From a virus, in the IMG/VR virus record IMGVR_UViG_3300036828_000623, positions 1 through 31,736 of that record: a stretch of 31,736 nt of DNA; one strand, written 5' to 3'. Shown here piece after piece: positions 9,520-17,619 of this stretch; within the stretch, counting starts at the first letter, position 1; each line of letters starts with the position of its first letter. Under the pieces are notes generated by a model. The model did not search any database, had not been told where the DNA came from, and was given only the letters and a program-made list of their open reading frames with translations. The translations under genes were made by a program, and so were the position numbers.

Positions 9520-10701
9520 TTGCCGGCTCAACAACTTGGAATGGAGGAGCTTAACGTTGGTGGTCGTAATTTTTTTATGGTCAATCGTCCACCTTTCCTT
9601 ACTCGCGCTGTTATTGTTGTTGCTGGCCAGATATATTACGAATGGGTAACTGTGCAAGTTCGTTTGTCCATCAACGAGCAGCCGCCTTACAAGTTCACTT
9701 TCACAAATAGCGAACAAGAACCGTACGGACCTAATTCAGCTTTTCGCATCCGGCCGCCAGACGATTGTATGATCTTTATGGATGGCATAAAGGTCATTGA
9801 CGGGTTTGTTACGGAGCGGCAGGTCTATTACGACGCGACCCAGCATACTGTTCAGATCCAGGGCGTTGGTAAGCCGGGAAAGTTGTCGAATGCTCCCGCG
9901 GCAAGTAAGACCGGAGAGTTCAAGAACATTGACATTATGGGCCTGGCGAAGGCGCTGGCTGGTAAGGCGGGAGTGAACGTTAGCGGCGAAGGTGCTGCTG
10001 GCGGCAAGTTTGACCGGGCGATGGTGCAGCCTGGTGAGAGCGCGTGGGAGATGATCGAGAAATTTGCCCGTAGCGCTGGCAAGTATATGACAGAAAATGC
10101 TAATGGTGATTTGGTTCTTACAGATGGCAGTATGGGCGGCAGAGGCGCGTCATTGGTTGAAGGCTACAACATAGTCAGCGGTCGCGAGCGCATCTACACA
10201 ATGATGCAAAGCCAAGGCCAACAGGTAGCTGGCCAAGGTCCAGGCAGCGACACTGCCTCTATGGGCGAGGTGGCGCAGCGCTTTATTGAGCAGGTTACCC
10301 AGAGCGTTGCAGGCGGTGGCGGCGGCGGAGCAAAGGAGAATACGCTGTCACGTTCGCTATCTGAGATCCCGGCCTTTGCTATGGACCTGCTCAAGAAGCG
10401 CGCACAGCACGAGGATAGCATATCTGATAACCTTATGATCTACGTCACTATCGTTGTGGTTGGCTGGCGTAATGAGGGTGGAGGCTTGTGGTTGCCGGGC
10501 GATTATGTGCACGTTGATTCACCGATGTTAATTATGAACCGTACGCTACGGATCAAGGCTGTAACGTTTTCACAGGACGACCACGGCGGTACCCGCTCTA
10601 CAATAGAGCTGGTTAACAAGCTGGGCCAAGGACAACAGCAAGCCGACGGCGGTGATGGCGGAGGTGGCGGAGGGGGTGGCGGAGGTGGAGAAGGCGGATG
10701 A
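9520..10701 (+). CDS. Baseplate hub protein, Mu gp44-like
   Basis: 393 residues. The TTG start three bases after the previous stop has a GGAG-type ribosome site about nine bases upstream; the ATG at 9541 has none. The pattern fits Mu gp44 / gpD-type hub proteins: an N-terminal beta domain with a binding-pocket region (YYEWVTVQVRLSI, then DGIKVIDGFVTERQVYYD), IQGVGKPGKLSNAPA, FKNIDIMGLAKALA, and VQPGESAWEMIEKFARSAGKYM. In this family the hub sits at the tail tip, between the tape measure and the central spike. A poly-Gly loop near residues 265-272 and a Gly-rich C-terminus (about 370-393) are unusual additions. The next start overlaps its stop (ATGA), which suggests coupled translation with the spike gene. 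Confidence 0.85.
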   Translation: MPAQQLGMEELNVGGRNFFMVNRPPFLTRAVIVVAGQIYYEWVTVQVRLSINEQPPYKFTFTNSEQEPYGPNSAFRIRPPDDCMIFMDGIKVIDGFVTERQVYYDATQHTVQIQGVGKPGKLSNAPAASKTGEFKNIDIMGLAKALAGKAGVNVSGEGAAGGKFDRAMVQPGESAWEMIEKFARSAGKYMTENANGDLVLTDGSMGGRGASLVEGYNIVSGRERIYTMMQSQGQQVAGQGPGSDTASMGEVAQRFIEQVTQSVAGGGGGGAKENTLSRSLSEIPAFAMDLLKKRAQHEDSISDNLMIYVTIVVVGWRNEGGGLWLPGDYVHVDSPMLIMNRTLRIKAVTFSQDDHGGTRSTIELVNKLGQGQQQADGGDGGGGGGGGGGGEGG

Positions 10702-11810
10702 CAATTAGGACGAATGTACCAGACGCTTCGCGGCGCGCGCAGACGTCAATTGCGCGGTGCACAATACGGGAGCACGATGACGATCACGATATGATGGAGA
10801 TCAAAGCCGCAGACGTGATGCATTCCGAAACACCAACTAATTTTGAGAAGTGGCAGCCGTGTGGATTTACTTGCCATCCAAAGAAGCAGGACCAAGAGCA
10901 GCAGCAGCAAGGCCAAGGTCAAGATCAAGGCGGACAAAGTGGCGGCCAGGGTGGCGGCAATGGCGGTGGTGGAGGCGGTGATGGAGGCGGTGGTGGTGAT
11001 GGAGGCGGTGGTGGTGATCTCAAGGGCGCATTCAACAACAACCAGCCGAAATCACCAGCCGCGGAAGGCATGATGCTTTACGTTGGCGGCTCGCGCTCCC
11101 ATCCAGTTTGTATTGGGGTCGATGACCGCCGGGTAAGGCCATATGGATTGAAGGAAGGCGAAGCTGCGCTATATTGCCCGGATGGATCTGGGCAGATGGT
11201 CTATCACCGTTTGCGTGGAGATGACAAGGACGGGATCTATATGCTTTCGCTCGATGACCAGGGGCAACAGCAAAGTGGTGGCGGCGGAGGCGGAGCTGGC
11301 ACACTCGCTACCGATAGTAGCGGCGGTGGCTCCAGTGGCGGCCAGCAGCAACAAAGCAAGCAACGCATCATCTCGATCCGCCACGTGGTCAAGAAGCGTC
11401 AGCCGCGCAAGTCGAAGAAGCTACAGCAGGCGCAACAACAACAAGCTGGCGGCGGTAGCACTGGCCAACCGCAGAGATTTCAAATTGCTGAGTTTGCGAC
11501 TGATAGTGGCGCTGGCGGTGCCGCTGGTGCCGGTGGAGGCTCTTCAAATTATAAGCACGAGGGCGATACCGTCAACGTCGAAATGAGGCTGTCGAGCAAG
11601 AAAATCGAATTCTATGATGGCGAAAAGAAGATAGGCCATTATGATAAGGAAAAGACCACGTGGAAGGTCTATGTTGATGACAAGGAAGAAAACTCAGTCA
11701 CCGTCACCAAAGACCACACGCTGATGGAGCACGGCAATAACGCCATTTTTGTTGACGATGGCGGTAATTGGTCCGACCAACCTATTCAGAATAAGCCAGA
11801 GCCTCCATGA
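10698..11810 (+). CDS. Baseplate spike protein, Mu gp45-like, with Gln/Gly-rich inserts
   Basis: 370 residues; ATG overlaps the hub gene stop (ATGA). The core region about 118-185 (GGSRSHPVCIGVDDRR, then GLKEGEAALY) matches the Phage_Mu_Gp45 / gpV pattern. The C-terminal part (about 288-350) has short alternating beta-strand sequence (VNVEMRLSSKKIEFYDGEK) expected of a trimeric membrane-piercing spike. Two long Gln- and Gly-rich stretches (about 60-110 and 190-260) break the usual compact fold and are much longer than I expect for this family. The first 40 residues fit the family poorly. Inference: the point that pierces the outer membrane, held by the hub. Confidence 0.82.
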   Translation: MTIRTNVPDASRRAQTSIARCTIREHDDDHDMMEIKAADVMHSETPTNFEKWQPCGFTCHPKKQDQEQQQQGQGQDQGGQSGGQGGGNGGGGGGDGGGGGDGGGGGDLKGAFNNNQPKSPAAEGMMLYVGGSRSHPVCIGVDDRRVRPYGLKEGEAALYCPDGSGQMVYHRLRGDDKDGIYMLSLDDQGQQQSGGGGGGAGTLATDSSGGGSSGGQQQQSKQRIISIRHVVKKRQPRKSKKLQQAQQQQAGGGSTGQPQRFQIAEFATDSGAGGAAGAGGGSSNYKHEGDTVNVEMRLSSKKIEFYDGEKKIGHYDKEKTTWKVYVDDKEENSVTVTKDHTLMEHGNNAIFVDDGGNWSDQPIQNKPEPP

Positions 11811-12409
11811 AGTTTTGGCTTGTTATAAAAAAAAATGGAAGCTGTACGGTAGGTATTGATAATGCGAATGTTAGCGGGATAAATAATTCTGGGTTGCCCG
11901 CTAACATTTACATGATCACATACGAGGATAGGCAAGGACGCATTGCCTATCGCGACCGTCAACAAATTGGTTATCCATTCTTTGATCCAACCTGGATTGT
12001 GCCTTATGTTGAACAGGCCTTATTGGTCTTGTCTAAGCGCGATCCGCCGTTGCTGCTGGAGCAGGCGCAGAGTATTAAGTTGGAGCTGGTCGATGCACAG
12101 CACAATGCCAAGCGGCAGGCGCCAATTGGCTATCTAAATCGCGAGTGGGCTACGGACGATGATACCCATTCAGTGATGTCAACAATGTTTGCTGGTGATG
12201 ATGGTATTGATGATCAGCAGCTCTACTGGTACGCGATTGGCGTTGGTCAACCTGTACAACTGACTAGGGGGCAGTTAGTTGAGATGCTACAAGAGATTGT
12301 AAAGCGCAATAGGCGGTTGTTTCAAATACGTCAGCTGTTGGCGGCGGCAATTTATGCTAGGAATAGCGTTGCCGATGTGATCGCTGTTGACCTTGTCAAG
12401 CGGTGGTGA
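11807..12409 (+). CDS. Tail protein with DUF4376-like C-terminal domain
   Basis: 200 residues; ATG overlaps the spike gene stop (ATGA). Residues 1-85 read as a small beta-rich domain (FWLVIKKNGSC, YMITYEDRQGR). Residues 85-200 look like the DUF4376 domain seen at the ends of phage tail or fibre-associated proteins: a helical stretch ending in LTRGQLVEMLQEIV, then ALxxA-type helices, with WATDDDTHSVMST before it. The biochemical role of that domain is not known to me. The tight overlap and the position between spike and gp43-like genes suggest a tail-tip or assembly protein. Confidence 0.6.
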   Translation: MKFWLVIKKNGSCTVGIDNANVSGINNSGLPANIYMITYEDRQGRIAYRDRQQIGYPFFDPTWIVPYVEQALLVLSKRDPPLLLEQAQSIKLELVDAQHNAKRQAPIGYLNREWATDDDTHSVMSTMFAGDDGIDDQQLYWYAIGVGQPVQLTRGQLVEMLQEIVKRNRRLFQIRQLLAAAIYARNSVADVIAVDLVKRW

Positions 12410-12413
12410 GCAA

Positions 12414-13250
12414 ATGGCAATCCCTAGTCGTACCAACCAACGATTTCGTCTTCCGACGAACGCGGACCTGCGGCCGTTAGTACCAGGCTCGCGCTTCAGC
12501 GACATTGATGCCAATCCGCGCAATCCACTTTGGCGGAGGCGGTTACGTACTGCCAAGTTCAAGGGGCGACCGTTCTACGTAGATCAGCAAGGGCGTAGCT
12601 CAGGCAGGCGGGTTGTTGTATTTGAATATCCAAAGCGTGATATTCCATTCTCTGAGGATATGGGTAGACACGCAATACGTTATCAGGTTACAGGCTATTT
12701 GATTCAGGCCCCAAAGGATCCTGTGAAGAACGATGATGCCAACTATTATTATCACGAAATGTATCGCGATTATGACCTGAACCGCGATGCATTGGAGGCG
12801 GCACTAATGTCGCCTGGCCCTGGAACGTTGCAAGATCCTTATAATCCGCGGATGAGCCTTCCTGGCTATAGTACTGGCCAAACTAGCGGTACACCTACAA
12901 ATGATTCCTGGCAGGCCTATCTGGCCAATCTGGAGGGCACCACTAGCCCCATTAGCAATATTCAAGGCGGTGGTGGCGGCTTGCAGTTCATGTGCGAGCG
13001 CTATTCCATCATCGAACAGAAAGACAAGGGCGGCTTTTGTACCATTGAGATGAGCTTTGTGGAGGCTGGCATTCCCGGTAACACCTTCACTGATGAATTT
13101 GCTGCCGCAGCTCTGCAAATGGTCGCCTTGGACACTTTGAAGAGGGCTGGAACTCAGCTGAATTCTGATCTATCTGATCTGAGTAATCTAACACAACAAG
13201 GGTTAGGTGGTTCCAATGTTCAGATAGGGACGCCACAAGTGGTTCAATAA
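12414..13250 (+). CDS. Mu gp43-like protein (DNA circularisation N-terminal domain), N-terminal half
   Basis: 278 residues from the ATG at 12414, five bases after the previous stop; an upstream TTG at 12387 would overlap that gene and adds no conserved sequence. The pattern matches DNA_circ_N / Mu gp43 (gpN): NPLWRRRLRTAKFKGRPFYVDQ, GRRVVVFEYPKRDIPFSEDMGR, YQVTGYLIQ, RDALEAALMSPGPGTLQDPY and GGFCTIEMSFVEAGI. In Mu this protein belongs to the tail (older literature named it for DNA circularisation). It ends after the N-terminal domain; the usual C-terminal half appears instead in the gene at 14718, two genes downstream. Confidence 0.83.
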   Translation: MAIPSRTNQRFRLPTNADLRPLVPGSRFSDIDANPRNPLWRRRLRTAKFKGRPFYVDQQGRSSGRRVVVFEYPKRDIPFSEDMGRHAIRYQVTGYLIQAPKDPVKNDDANYYYHEMYRDYDLNRDALEAALMSPGPGTLQDPYNPRMSLPGYSTGQTSGTPTNDSWQAYLANLEGTTSPISNIQGGGGGLQFMCERYSIIEQKDKGGFCTIEMSFVEAGIPGNTFTDEFAAAALQMVALDTLKRAGTQLNSDLSDLSNLTQQGLGGSNVQIGTPQVVQ

Positions 13251-13266
13251 AAGGGAGTGATTAGAC

Positions 13267-13647
13267 ATGCCTGGTAAAGTGAATGCTTGGGGGCTCGATA
13301 ACGGTTTGTTGGGTCTCAAGGCGAATGCAACTCACATATATATCTGTAGCCAAGAGCCTTTGGATTATGCTGGAGCTACTACAACATACGCGCTCGGCAA
13401 TCAAAGCTTCGGCGCTGGAAACGTCTTCACTGGACCTGTTGACCGCTCGCCAAATGGCCGTAAGATTACGACGGTGGCGGTGACCAGTGGCACTGTTACA
13501 GGAACCGGTAACGCTACGCGTTGGGCTATTGTTGATTCAATCAACAGTAGATTGCTGGTTGACAATGACCTAGCCAGCGGTCAGGCGGTGACTGCTGGGA
13601 ATGTGTTTTCCATTCCAGCCTTTGACTTTGGAATACCCGGCTCGTGA
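13267..13647 (+). CDS. Small structural protein of unknown function
   Basis: 126 residues; ATG preceded by a good ribosome site (GGGAG about nine bases upstream). The sequence is Gly/Thr/Asn/Ser-rich with beta-strand character (VTSGTVTGTGNATRWAIVD) and no Cys cluster, membrane segment or catalytic motif. I do not recognise a named family. Its position inside the split gp43 region and directly before a fibre gene, which starts within its stop (GTGA), suggests a virion or fibre-attachment protein. Confidence 0.6.
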   Translation: MPGKVNAWGLDNGLLGLKANATHIYICSQEPLDYAGATTTYALGNQSFGAGNVFTGPVDRSPNGRKITTVAVTSGTVTGTGNATRWAIVDSINSRLLVDNDLASGQAVTAGNVFSIPAFDFGIPGS

Positions 13648-14711
13648 CGGCAAAATCCATTACGCATAAGTTTGTTCAGACCATCGCGGATGGAACTGAT
13701 GGCACACTCATACGTCCATCCAACTGGAATGATGATCACAATCTTTGGTTGGGCTATCGTGCTGTTACAATCACAACCGACGCTATCACAAGCGCTGATC
13801 ATCTTACGCTGATAACCTATAATAATGCTGGTGGGGTAGCGGTAAGCCTTCCTTTACCGTCTTCCGCCAATATTCCACTAGGATGGCGAGCCAAACTGTT
13901 CAACCTTCTTGGCAACGTCACAATTACACCAGCATCAACAATCAACGGTAGCAACACTCCAATTGTCTTGGCAAGGTATGAATCAATCGATTTGTGGGGC
14001 ACTGGAACGGCGGACTATATTGGCGTCATTACTCGGTTGCCTACTGCGAAACCATTCAGCACCGGTATCAAGACGTTCACTGCTTCGGGATCCTATACGC
14101 CTACTCTGGGAATGATCTATTGCGATATTGAGTGCGTGGGCGGCGGTGGTGGGGGAGGCGGTATTGGTGACAGCACTGGTGTAAGTGTTGGTGTTGCTGG
14201 AGGTGGGGCTGGTGGATATTCCAGGCACACTGTTTCGACCGCGGCTATTGGCGCCAGTCAGGTCGTCACCATCGGTGCTGGCGGGGCTGGTGGAACTGGC
14301 AGCAGCGGCGGAAATAGCGGCAGTAGTGGAGGGACAACAAGTGTCGGAGCCATTTGCGTCGCTAATGGTGGAGCTGGTGGTGGCGGCATGAATGCTTCTT
14401 GGCAAGGCGGAGCGGGCGGCAGCATTACGGGCGCAGTTGGCGACGTAATGGCGGCTGGTGCACCTGGTGGTCCTGGATCTTCTACTGGCGCAACTGTTGG
14501 ATTTGCTGTTGCCGGTAATGGCGGCTCTAGCTATTTTGGCGGTGGTGGCCGTGCTCCGGGACCGCCAGCAGATACTGTTAGTACAGTTGGTGGTGCCGCG
14601 ACAAATTATGGATCTGGCGGAAGCGGAGCTGCTGGAACCAATACCGCTACCGTTCGCGCTGGTGGTGCTGGATCTGCTGGTGTCGTTGTTATAACCGAGT
14701 TTTTTGGCTAA
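13644..14711 (+). CDS. Tail fibre with glycine-rich C-terminal domain
   Basis: 355 residues from a GTG overlapping the previous stop. The N-terminus (SITHKF, then GTLIRPSNWNDDHN) resembles a head segment I associate with many fibre-type phage proteins. Residues 145-160 (FTASGSYTP) lead into a poly-Gly domain (from about 164 to 350) made of GGxGG stretches, like the polyglycine sandwich receptor-binding domains of some fibre tips and adhesins. It likely recognises the host surface. The high Gly content makes a 263-codon spurious ORF on the other strand. Confidence 0.75.
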   Translation: MTAKSITHKFVQTIADGTDGTLIRPSNWNDDHNLWLGYRAVTITTDAITSADHLTLITYNNAGGVAVSLPLPSSANIPLGWRAKLFNLLGNVTITPASTINGSNTPIVLARYESIDLWGTGTADYIGVITRLPTAKPFSTGIKTFTASGSYTPTLGMIYCDIECVGGGGGGGGIGDSTGVSVGVAGGGAGGYSRHTVSTAAIGASQVVTIGAGGAGGTGSSGGNSGSSGGTTSVGAICVANGGAGGGGMNASWQGGAGGSITGAVGDVMAAGAPGGPGSSTGATVGFAVAGNGGSSYFGGGGRAPGPPADTVSTVGGAATNYGSGGSGAAGTNTATVRAGGAGSAGVVVITEFFG

Positions 14712-14717
14712 GGCAAA

Positions 14718-15992
14718 ATGGCTCACGGCCCTCCTGCCTTCCAGAGCAATGCGGTTCAACAAAACGCATTTCAAAGTGGCGTACCGTTCGTTGCGAGCAA
14801 TTACTCGCTCGGCTCACCAGTCTTTGGCTTTGGAAATTTGCTTCCGCACTTAAGAGTAAGCACATATTCATTAGGCTCGCCAAGTTTTGCTAATCCATTA
14901 TTGACTGCAACTGCTGCAGGAGCACACAAATCATTACACGCTAATCCATATTCGCTTGGTGCGCTGTCATTTGCTGCGCCTTCGTTGCGTCCGATATATA
15001 ATCTACATGCATTTGCATTTAGTGTTGGATCGCCAACCTATGGTACTGCAGGCGTACCAATTGGCATTCATCAATTGCAACGGTTGTCCGTCAATCTTAT
15101 GGCGGTTGGCCCGCCAGATTTTGGCCACGGTAGAATAGTTGCTAACTATCAAATAACTGCACAGGGCTTCTCTCTCAGCGGTTTCTCTTGGCCGTCAGTC
15201 GGTCCGCTTTTCGTTATTCAATCGCTAGCGGTTAATGCATATTGGCTAGATAGCCCACGCTTCGGTTATCCGCGGCTGCAGTGGAGCGCTGTAGCTCCAG
15301 GTTATCCGCCAACCTTCCTTTCGCAGATTGAGGACGCTGCGAGGATGCTCAATGGGCTATTGAACCTGCTTATGGCGAGCGTTCCAGCGGTGATTAATGA
15401 CCAGACTAATAGCGTAAGGCGATTGATTAGCATAATGCAAGGCGATACGCAGGGTGCTGTTCGTGACCCTACGCTTGGCACCCAGCTACAGGCGATTTAT
15501 CAGGGAGTGGCTGCCGCTGGCTCCAGCTATACTGGCATCGAAGCGGCGCGGCAATACCTAATGCAGCAAAGCGCTGGTGAGTCGCTCTACTCTCAAGCTC
15601 TGTTCCGGTCGGCATTGTTGATGACACTTAGCGCTGAATCATTGATCATAACTAATATCAAATTCACTAACCAGGATGACGCTAAAAGCATGATTATGCA
15701 CGTCCAAGATATGTTTGAAGAGGCCAAGGCTGTTGGTATTGATGATATTGACGTTATGACTTATCAGGCTTTGAATGCTCTCGGCGGTAAGCTGGTGAGT
15801 TATCTTTCTAGCGCTGTGCTACAATTGCCGCGCCTTGTGAAGTATGATGCACGATTTCCGATGCCGTCGTTGTACCTGGCGCAGCGCATCTATCGCAATC
15901 CAACTAAGTCTGATGAAATTGAGGGTGAGAATGCAGTTGTCAATCCGGCCTTTTGCCCGCGCATATTGCGTGTGCTCTCTGAAGGAGTTTAG
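14718..15992 (+). CDS. Repeat domain fused to the C-terminal half of a Mu gp43-like protein
   Basis: 424 residues. After an AFQSNAVQQNAFQS start, residues 29-185 contain seven variations of a Y/F-S-L-G-S-P-x-F motif (29, 50, 78, 101, 127, 151, 175) spaced 21-28 residues. Residues 200-424 match the C-terminal half of DNA circularisation / Mu gp43 proteins: FTNQDDAKSMIMHVQDMFEEA, a helical stretch ending LPRLVKYD, then FPMPSLYLAQRIYRN, ENAVVNPAFCPRILRVLSEG. The matching N-terminal domain is encoded separately at 12414-13250. Both halves look intact, with no debris linking them, so this is more likely a working two-part protein than a decayed gene. Confidence 0.75.
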   Translation: MAHGPPAFQSNAVQQNAFQSGVPFVASNYSLGSPVFGFGNLLPHLRVSTYSLGSPSFANPLLTATAAGAHKSLHANPYSLGALSFAAPSLRPIYNLHAFAFSVGSPTYGTAGVPIGIHQLQRLSVNLMAVGPPDFGHGRIVANYQITAQGFSLSGFSWPSVGPLFVIQSLAVNAYWLDSPRFGYPRLQWSAVAPGYPPTFLSQIEDAARMLNGLLNLLMASVPAVINDQTNSVRRLISIMQGDTQGAVRDPTLGTQLQAIYQGVAAAGSSYTGIEAARQYLMQQSAGESLYSQALFRSALLMTLSAESLIITNIKFTNQDDAKSMIMHVQDMFEEAKAVGIDDIDVMTYQALNALGGKLVSYLSSAVLQLPRLVKYDARFPMPSLYLAQRIYRNPTKSDEIEGENAVVNPAFCPRILRVLSEGV

Positions 15993-16517
15993 ATGGACAT
16001 CCGCATCGTAGCCTCTGCCACGCTACAGGAAACTGTAGCTGACTGGAACTTAATGCCAAGCGGCTTGCTTGATGAGCGGGAAGAGCTGGCCAATTACGTC
16101 AAGGTCGCGCTGATGACGGACCGTACAGCGTCGCTGGATGAGGTGCTGCCGGATCCTGACTCTACCGACTATCGCGGCTGGTGGGGCGATATGGACGCGA
16201 AGGCAATCTGGAATGGTTGGCAAATTGGAACCAAGAACTGGTTGTTGACGCGGGCGAAGATTACACCTCCTGAGGCCTGGGAGCACGATACAGTATCCAG
16301 GGCGGAGAATTATACGCGCGACGCTCTTCAACCTATGATTGACTTGAGGATGTGCTCAGCAATAGATGTACAAGCGGCGCGGGTAGCCATCGACCGAATT
16401 GATGTTTACGTTGCGGTCTATCGCGGACCGCGGCTGGCTGTGGAGCTGATATTCCAGGATCTTTGGAACAAATTTGTCAATGTAAAAGTTCAATCGCCGT
16501 ACGGAGCTGGTCTATAA
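15993..16517 (+). CDS. Baseplate protein, Mu gp46-like
   Basis: 174 residues; ATG directly follows the previous TAG, with GAAGGAG just upstream as ribosome site. The family pattern of GP46 is clear: an early hydrophobic strand, ALMTDRTASLDEVLPDPD, then YRGWWGDMDAK, then NWLLTRAKITPPEAWEHD and a helix with EALQPMI-like sequence. In Mu-type phages this wedge protein replaces the gp25-like protein of T4. It lies in the canonical order before the gp47- and gp48-like genes. Confidence 0.87.
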   Translation: MDIRIVASATLQETVADWNLMPSGLLDEREELANYVKVALMTDRTASLDEVLPDPDSTDYRGWWGDMDAKAIWNGWQIGTKNWLLTRAKITPPEAWEHDTVSRAENYTRDALQPMIDLRMCSAIDVQAARVAIDRIDVYVAVYRGPRLAVELIFQDLWNKFVNVKVQSPYGAGL

Positions 16518-16518
16518 G

Positions 16519-17616
16519 ATGCCTTGGAGCACGCCCACTCTGCGGCAGGTGCGCGAAATGGTGCGCGATGATATAACCACGTCGCTAGTTGGTGCGGCAG
16601 TCGTTGGAAATACGGTTTTGCGTGTGGTGGCGGATGCGCAAGCCGGTCTGACGCGTTTGATTCTGAAATATCTGGATTGGCTATCGCTCCAGCTGATGCC
16701 GGATACTGCGGAGACCGAATGGCTGGATCGCCATGGACAAATCTGGATTGTCAACTCTGACGGCTCGCTGGGGCGCAAGGCTCCAACGCCGTCTACTGGC
16801 ACAGTTCAATTTACAGGTGTCGCGGGAGTTCAAATCCCGGAAGGTACAGAGCTGATTTCGCCGGATGGGTGGCTATATGAAACGCTAGAGTTCAAGACAC
16901 TGACAGATAATCCGATTGAGATTGCAGTACGGGCGCTCAATCCGGGCTCCACAGGAAATATTCCGGCTGGTACGCCATTATCTGTGACCACGCCAATTGC
17001 TGGCGTACAAGATGTTGCTGCGGTAGACCTGCGCGGCGGTACAGAGACAGAAACTGATGAGCAGTTGCGAGCGCGAGTGCTGGCCCGCATTCGCCAGCCG
17101 CCAATGGGTGGGTGCGCTTACGACTATGAGCAATGGACCATGCGCATACCTTCTGTGACGCGGGTTTGGTGCGCGCCGCGCGAGCTGGGCATGGGCACAA
17201 TCACCGTCCGCTTTATGGTGGACGCGTTGCGCGCCGACACTGGAGGCTTCCCATCAGCAGAAGATATGGCTGTGGTGCGGAACTATCTTGATATTGTGCG
17301 GCCGGTAGCGGTGCGTGATTTTTTTGTCATGGCTCCTGTGGCGGAGCCGATCGATTTCGGTCTTTCCCTCAGTTTTGACTCCTTGACAGTGCGCAATCAA
17401 ATTGCTGCATCTTGTTCTGATATGATCAAACAAAAGGCCAATCCAGCCCATCAAATAGATGGACAGCTTGTCGCTGGTACAACGATCAAGGCCTCTTGGA
17501 TTGCGGAAGCAATCAGTCGCGTTACAGATAATTTTGTGTTGGATATGGAAGACCATCCTATGCCGCACAACGGGGCTTTGGCAGTACTCGGCACAATCAC
17601 TTATCCGGTGCCATAG
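16519..17616 (+). CDS. Baseplate J-like protein, Mu gp47-like
   Basis: 365 residues; ATG two bases after the previous stop. The sequence follows the Baseplate_J pattern: TPTLRQVREMVRDDI, a helix with LDRHGQIWIV, then GVAGVQIPEGTELISPDGWLYE, ALNPGSTGNIPAGTPLSVTTPIAGVQ, GGTETETDEQLRARVLARIRQPPMGG, and the V.RVW...R..G.GTITV.F motif near residues 210-235. This is the main wedge protein joining hub and outer baseplate. Length and order agree with Mu-like phages. Confidence 0.9.
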   Translation: MPWSTPTLRQVREMVRDDITTSLVGAAVVGNTVLRVVADAQAGLTRLILKYLDWLSLQLMPDTAETEWLDRHGQIWIVNSDGSLGRKAPTPSTGTVQFTGVAGVQIPEGTELISPDGWLYETLEFKTLTDNPIEIAVRALNPGSTGNIPAGTPLSVTTPIAGVQDVAAVDLRGGTETETDEQLRARVLARIRQPPMGGCAYDYEQWTMRIPSVTRVWCAPRELGMGTITVRFMVDALRADTGGFPSAEDMAVVRNYLDIVRPVAVRDFFVMAPVAEPIDFGLSLSFDSLTVRNQIAASCSDMIKQKANPAHQIDGQLVAGTTIKASWIAEAISRVTDNFVLDMEDHPMPHNGALAVLGTITYPVP

Positions 17617-17619
17617 CTG

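Noticed and set aside
13983-14774. 263-codon Ser/Thr/Arg-rich minus-strand ORF
   Set aside because: Antisense shadow of the glycine-rich fibre; no ribosome site or family pattern.
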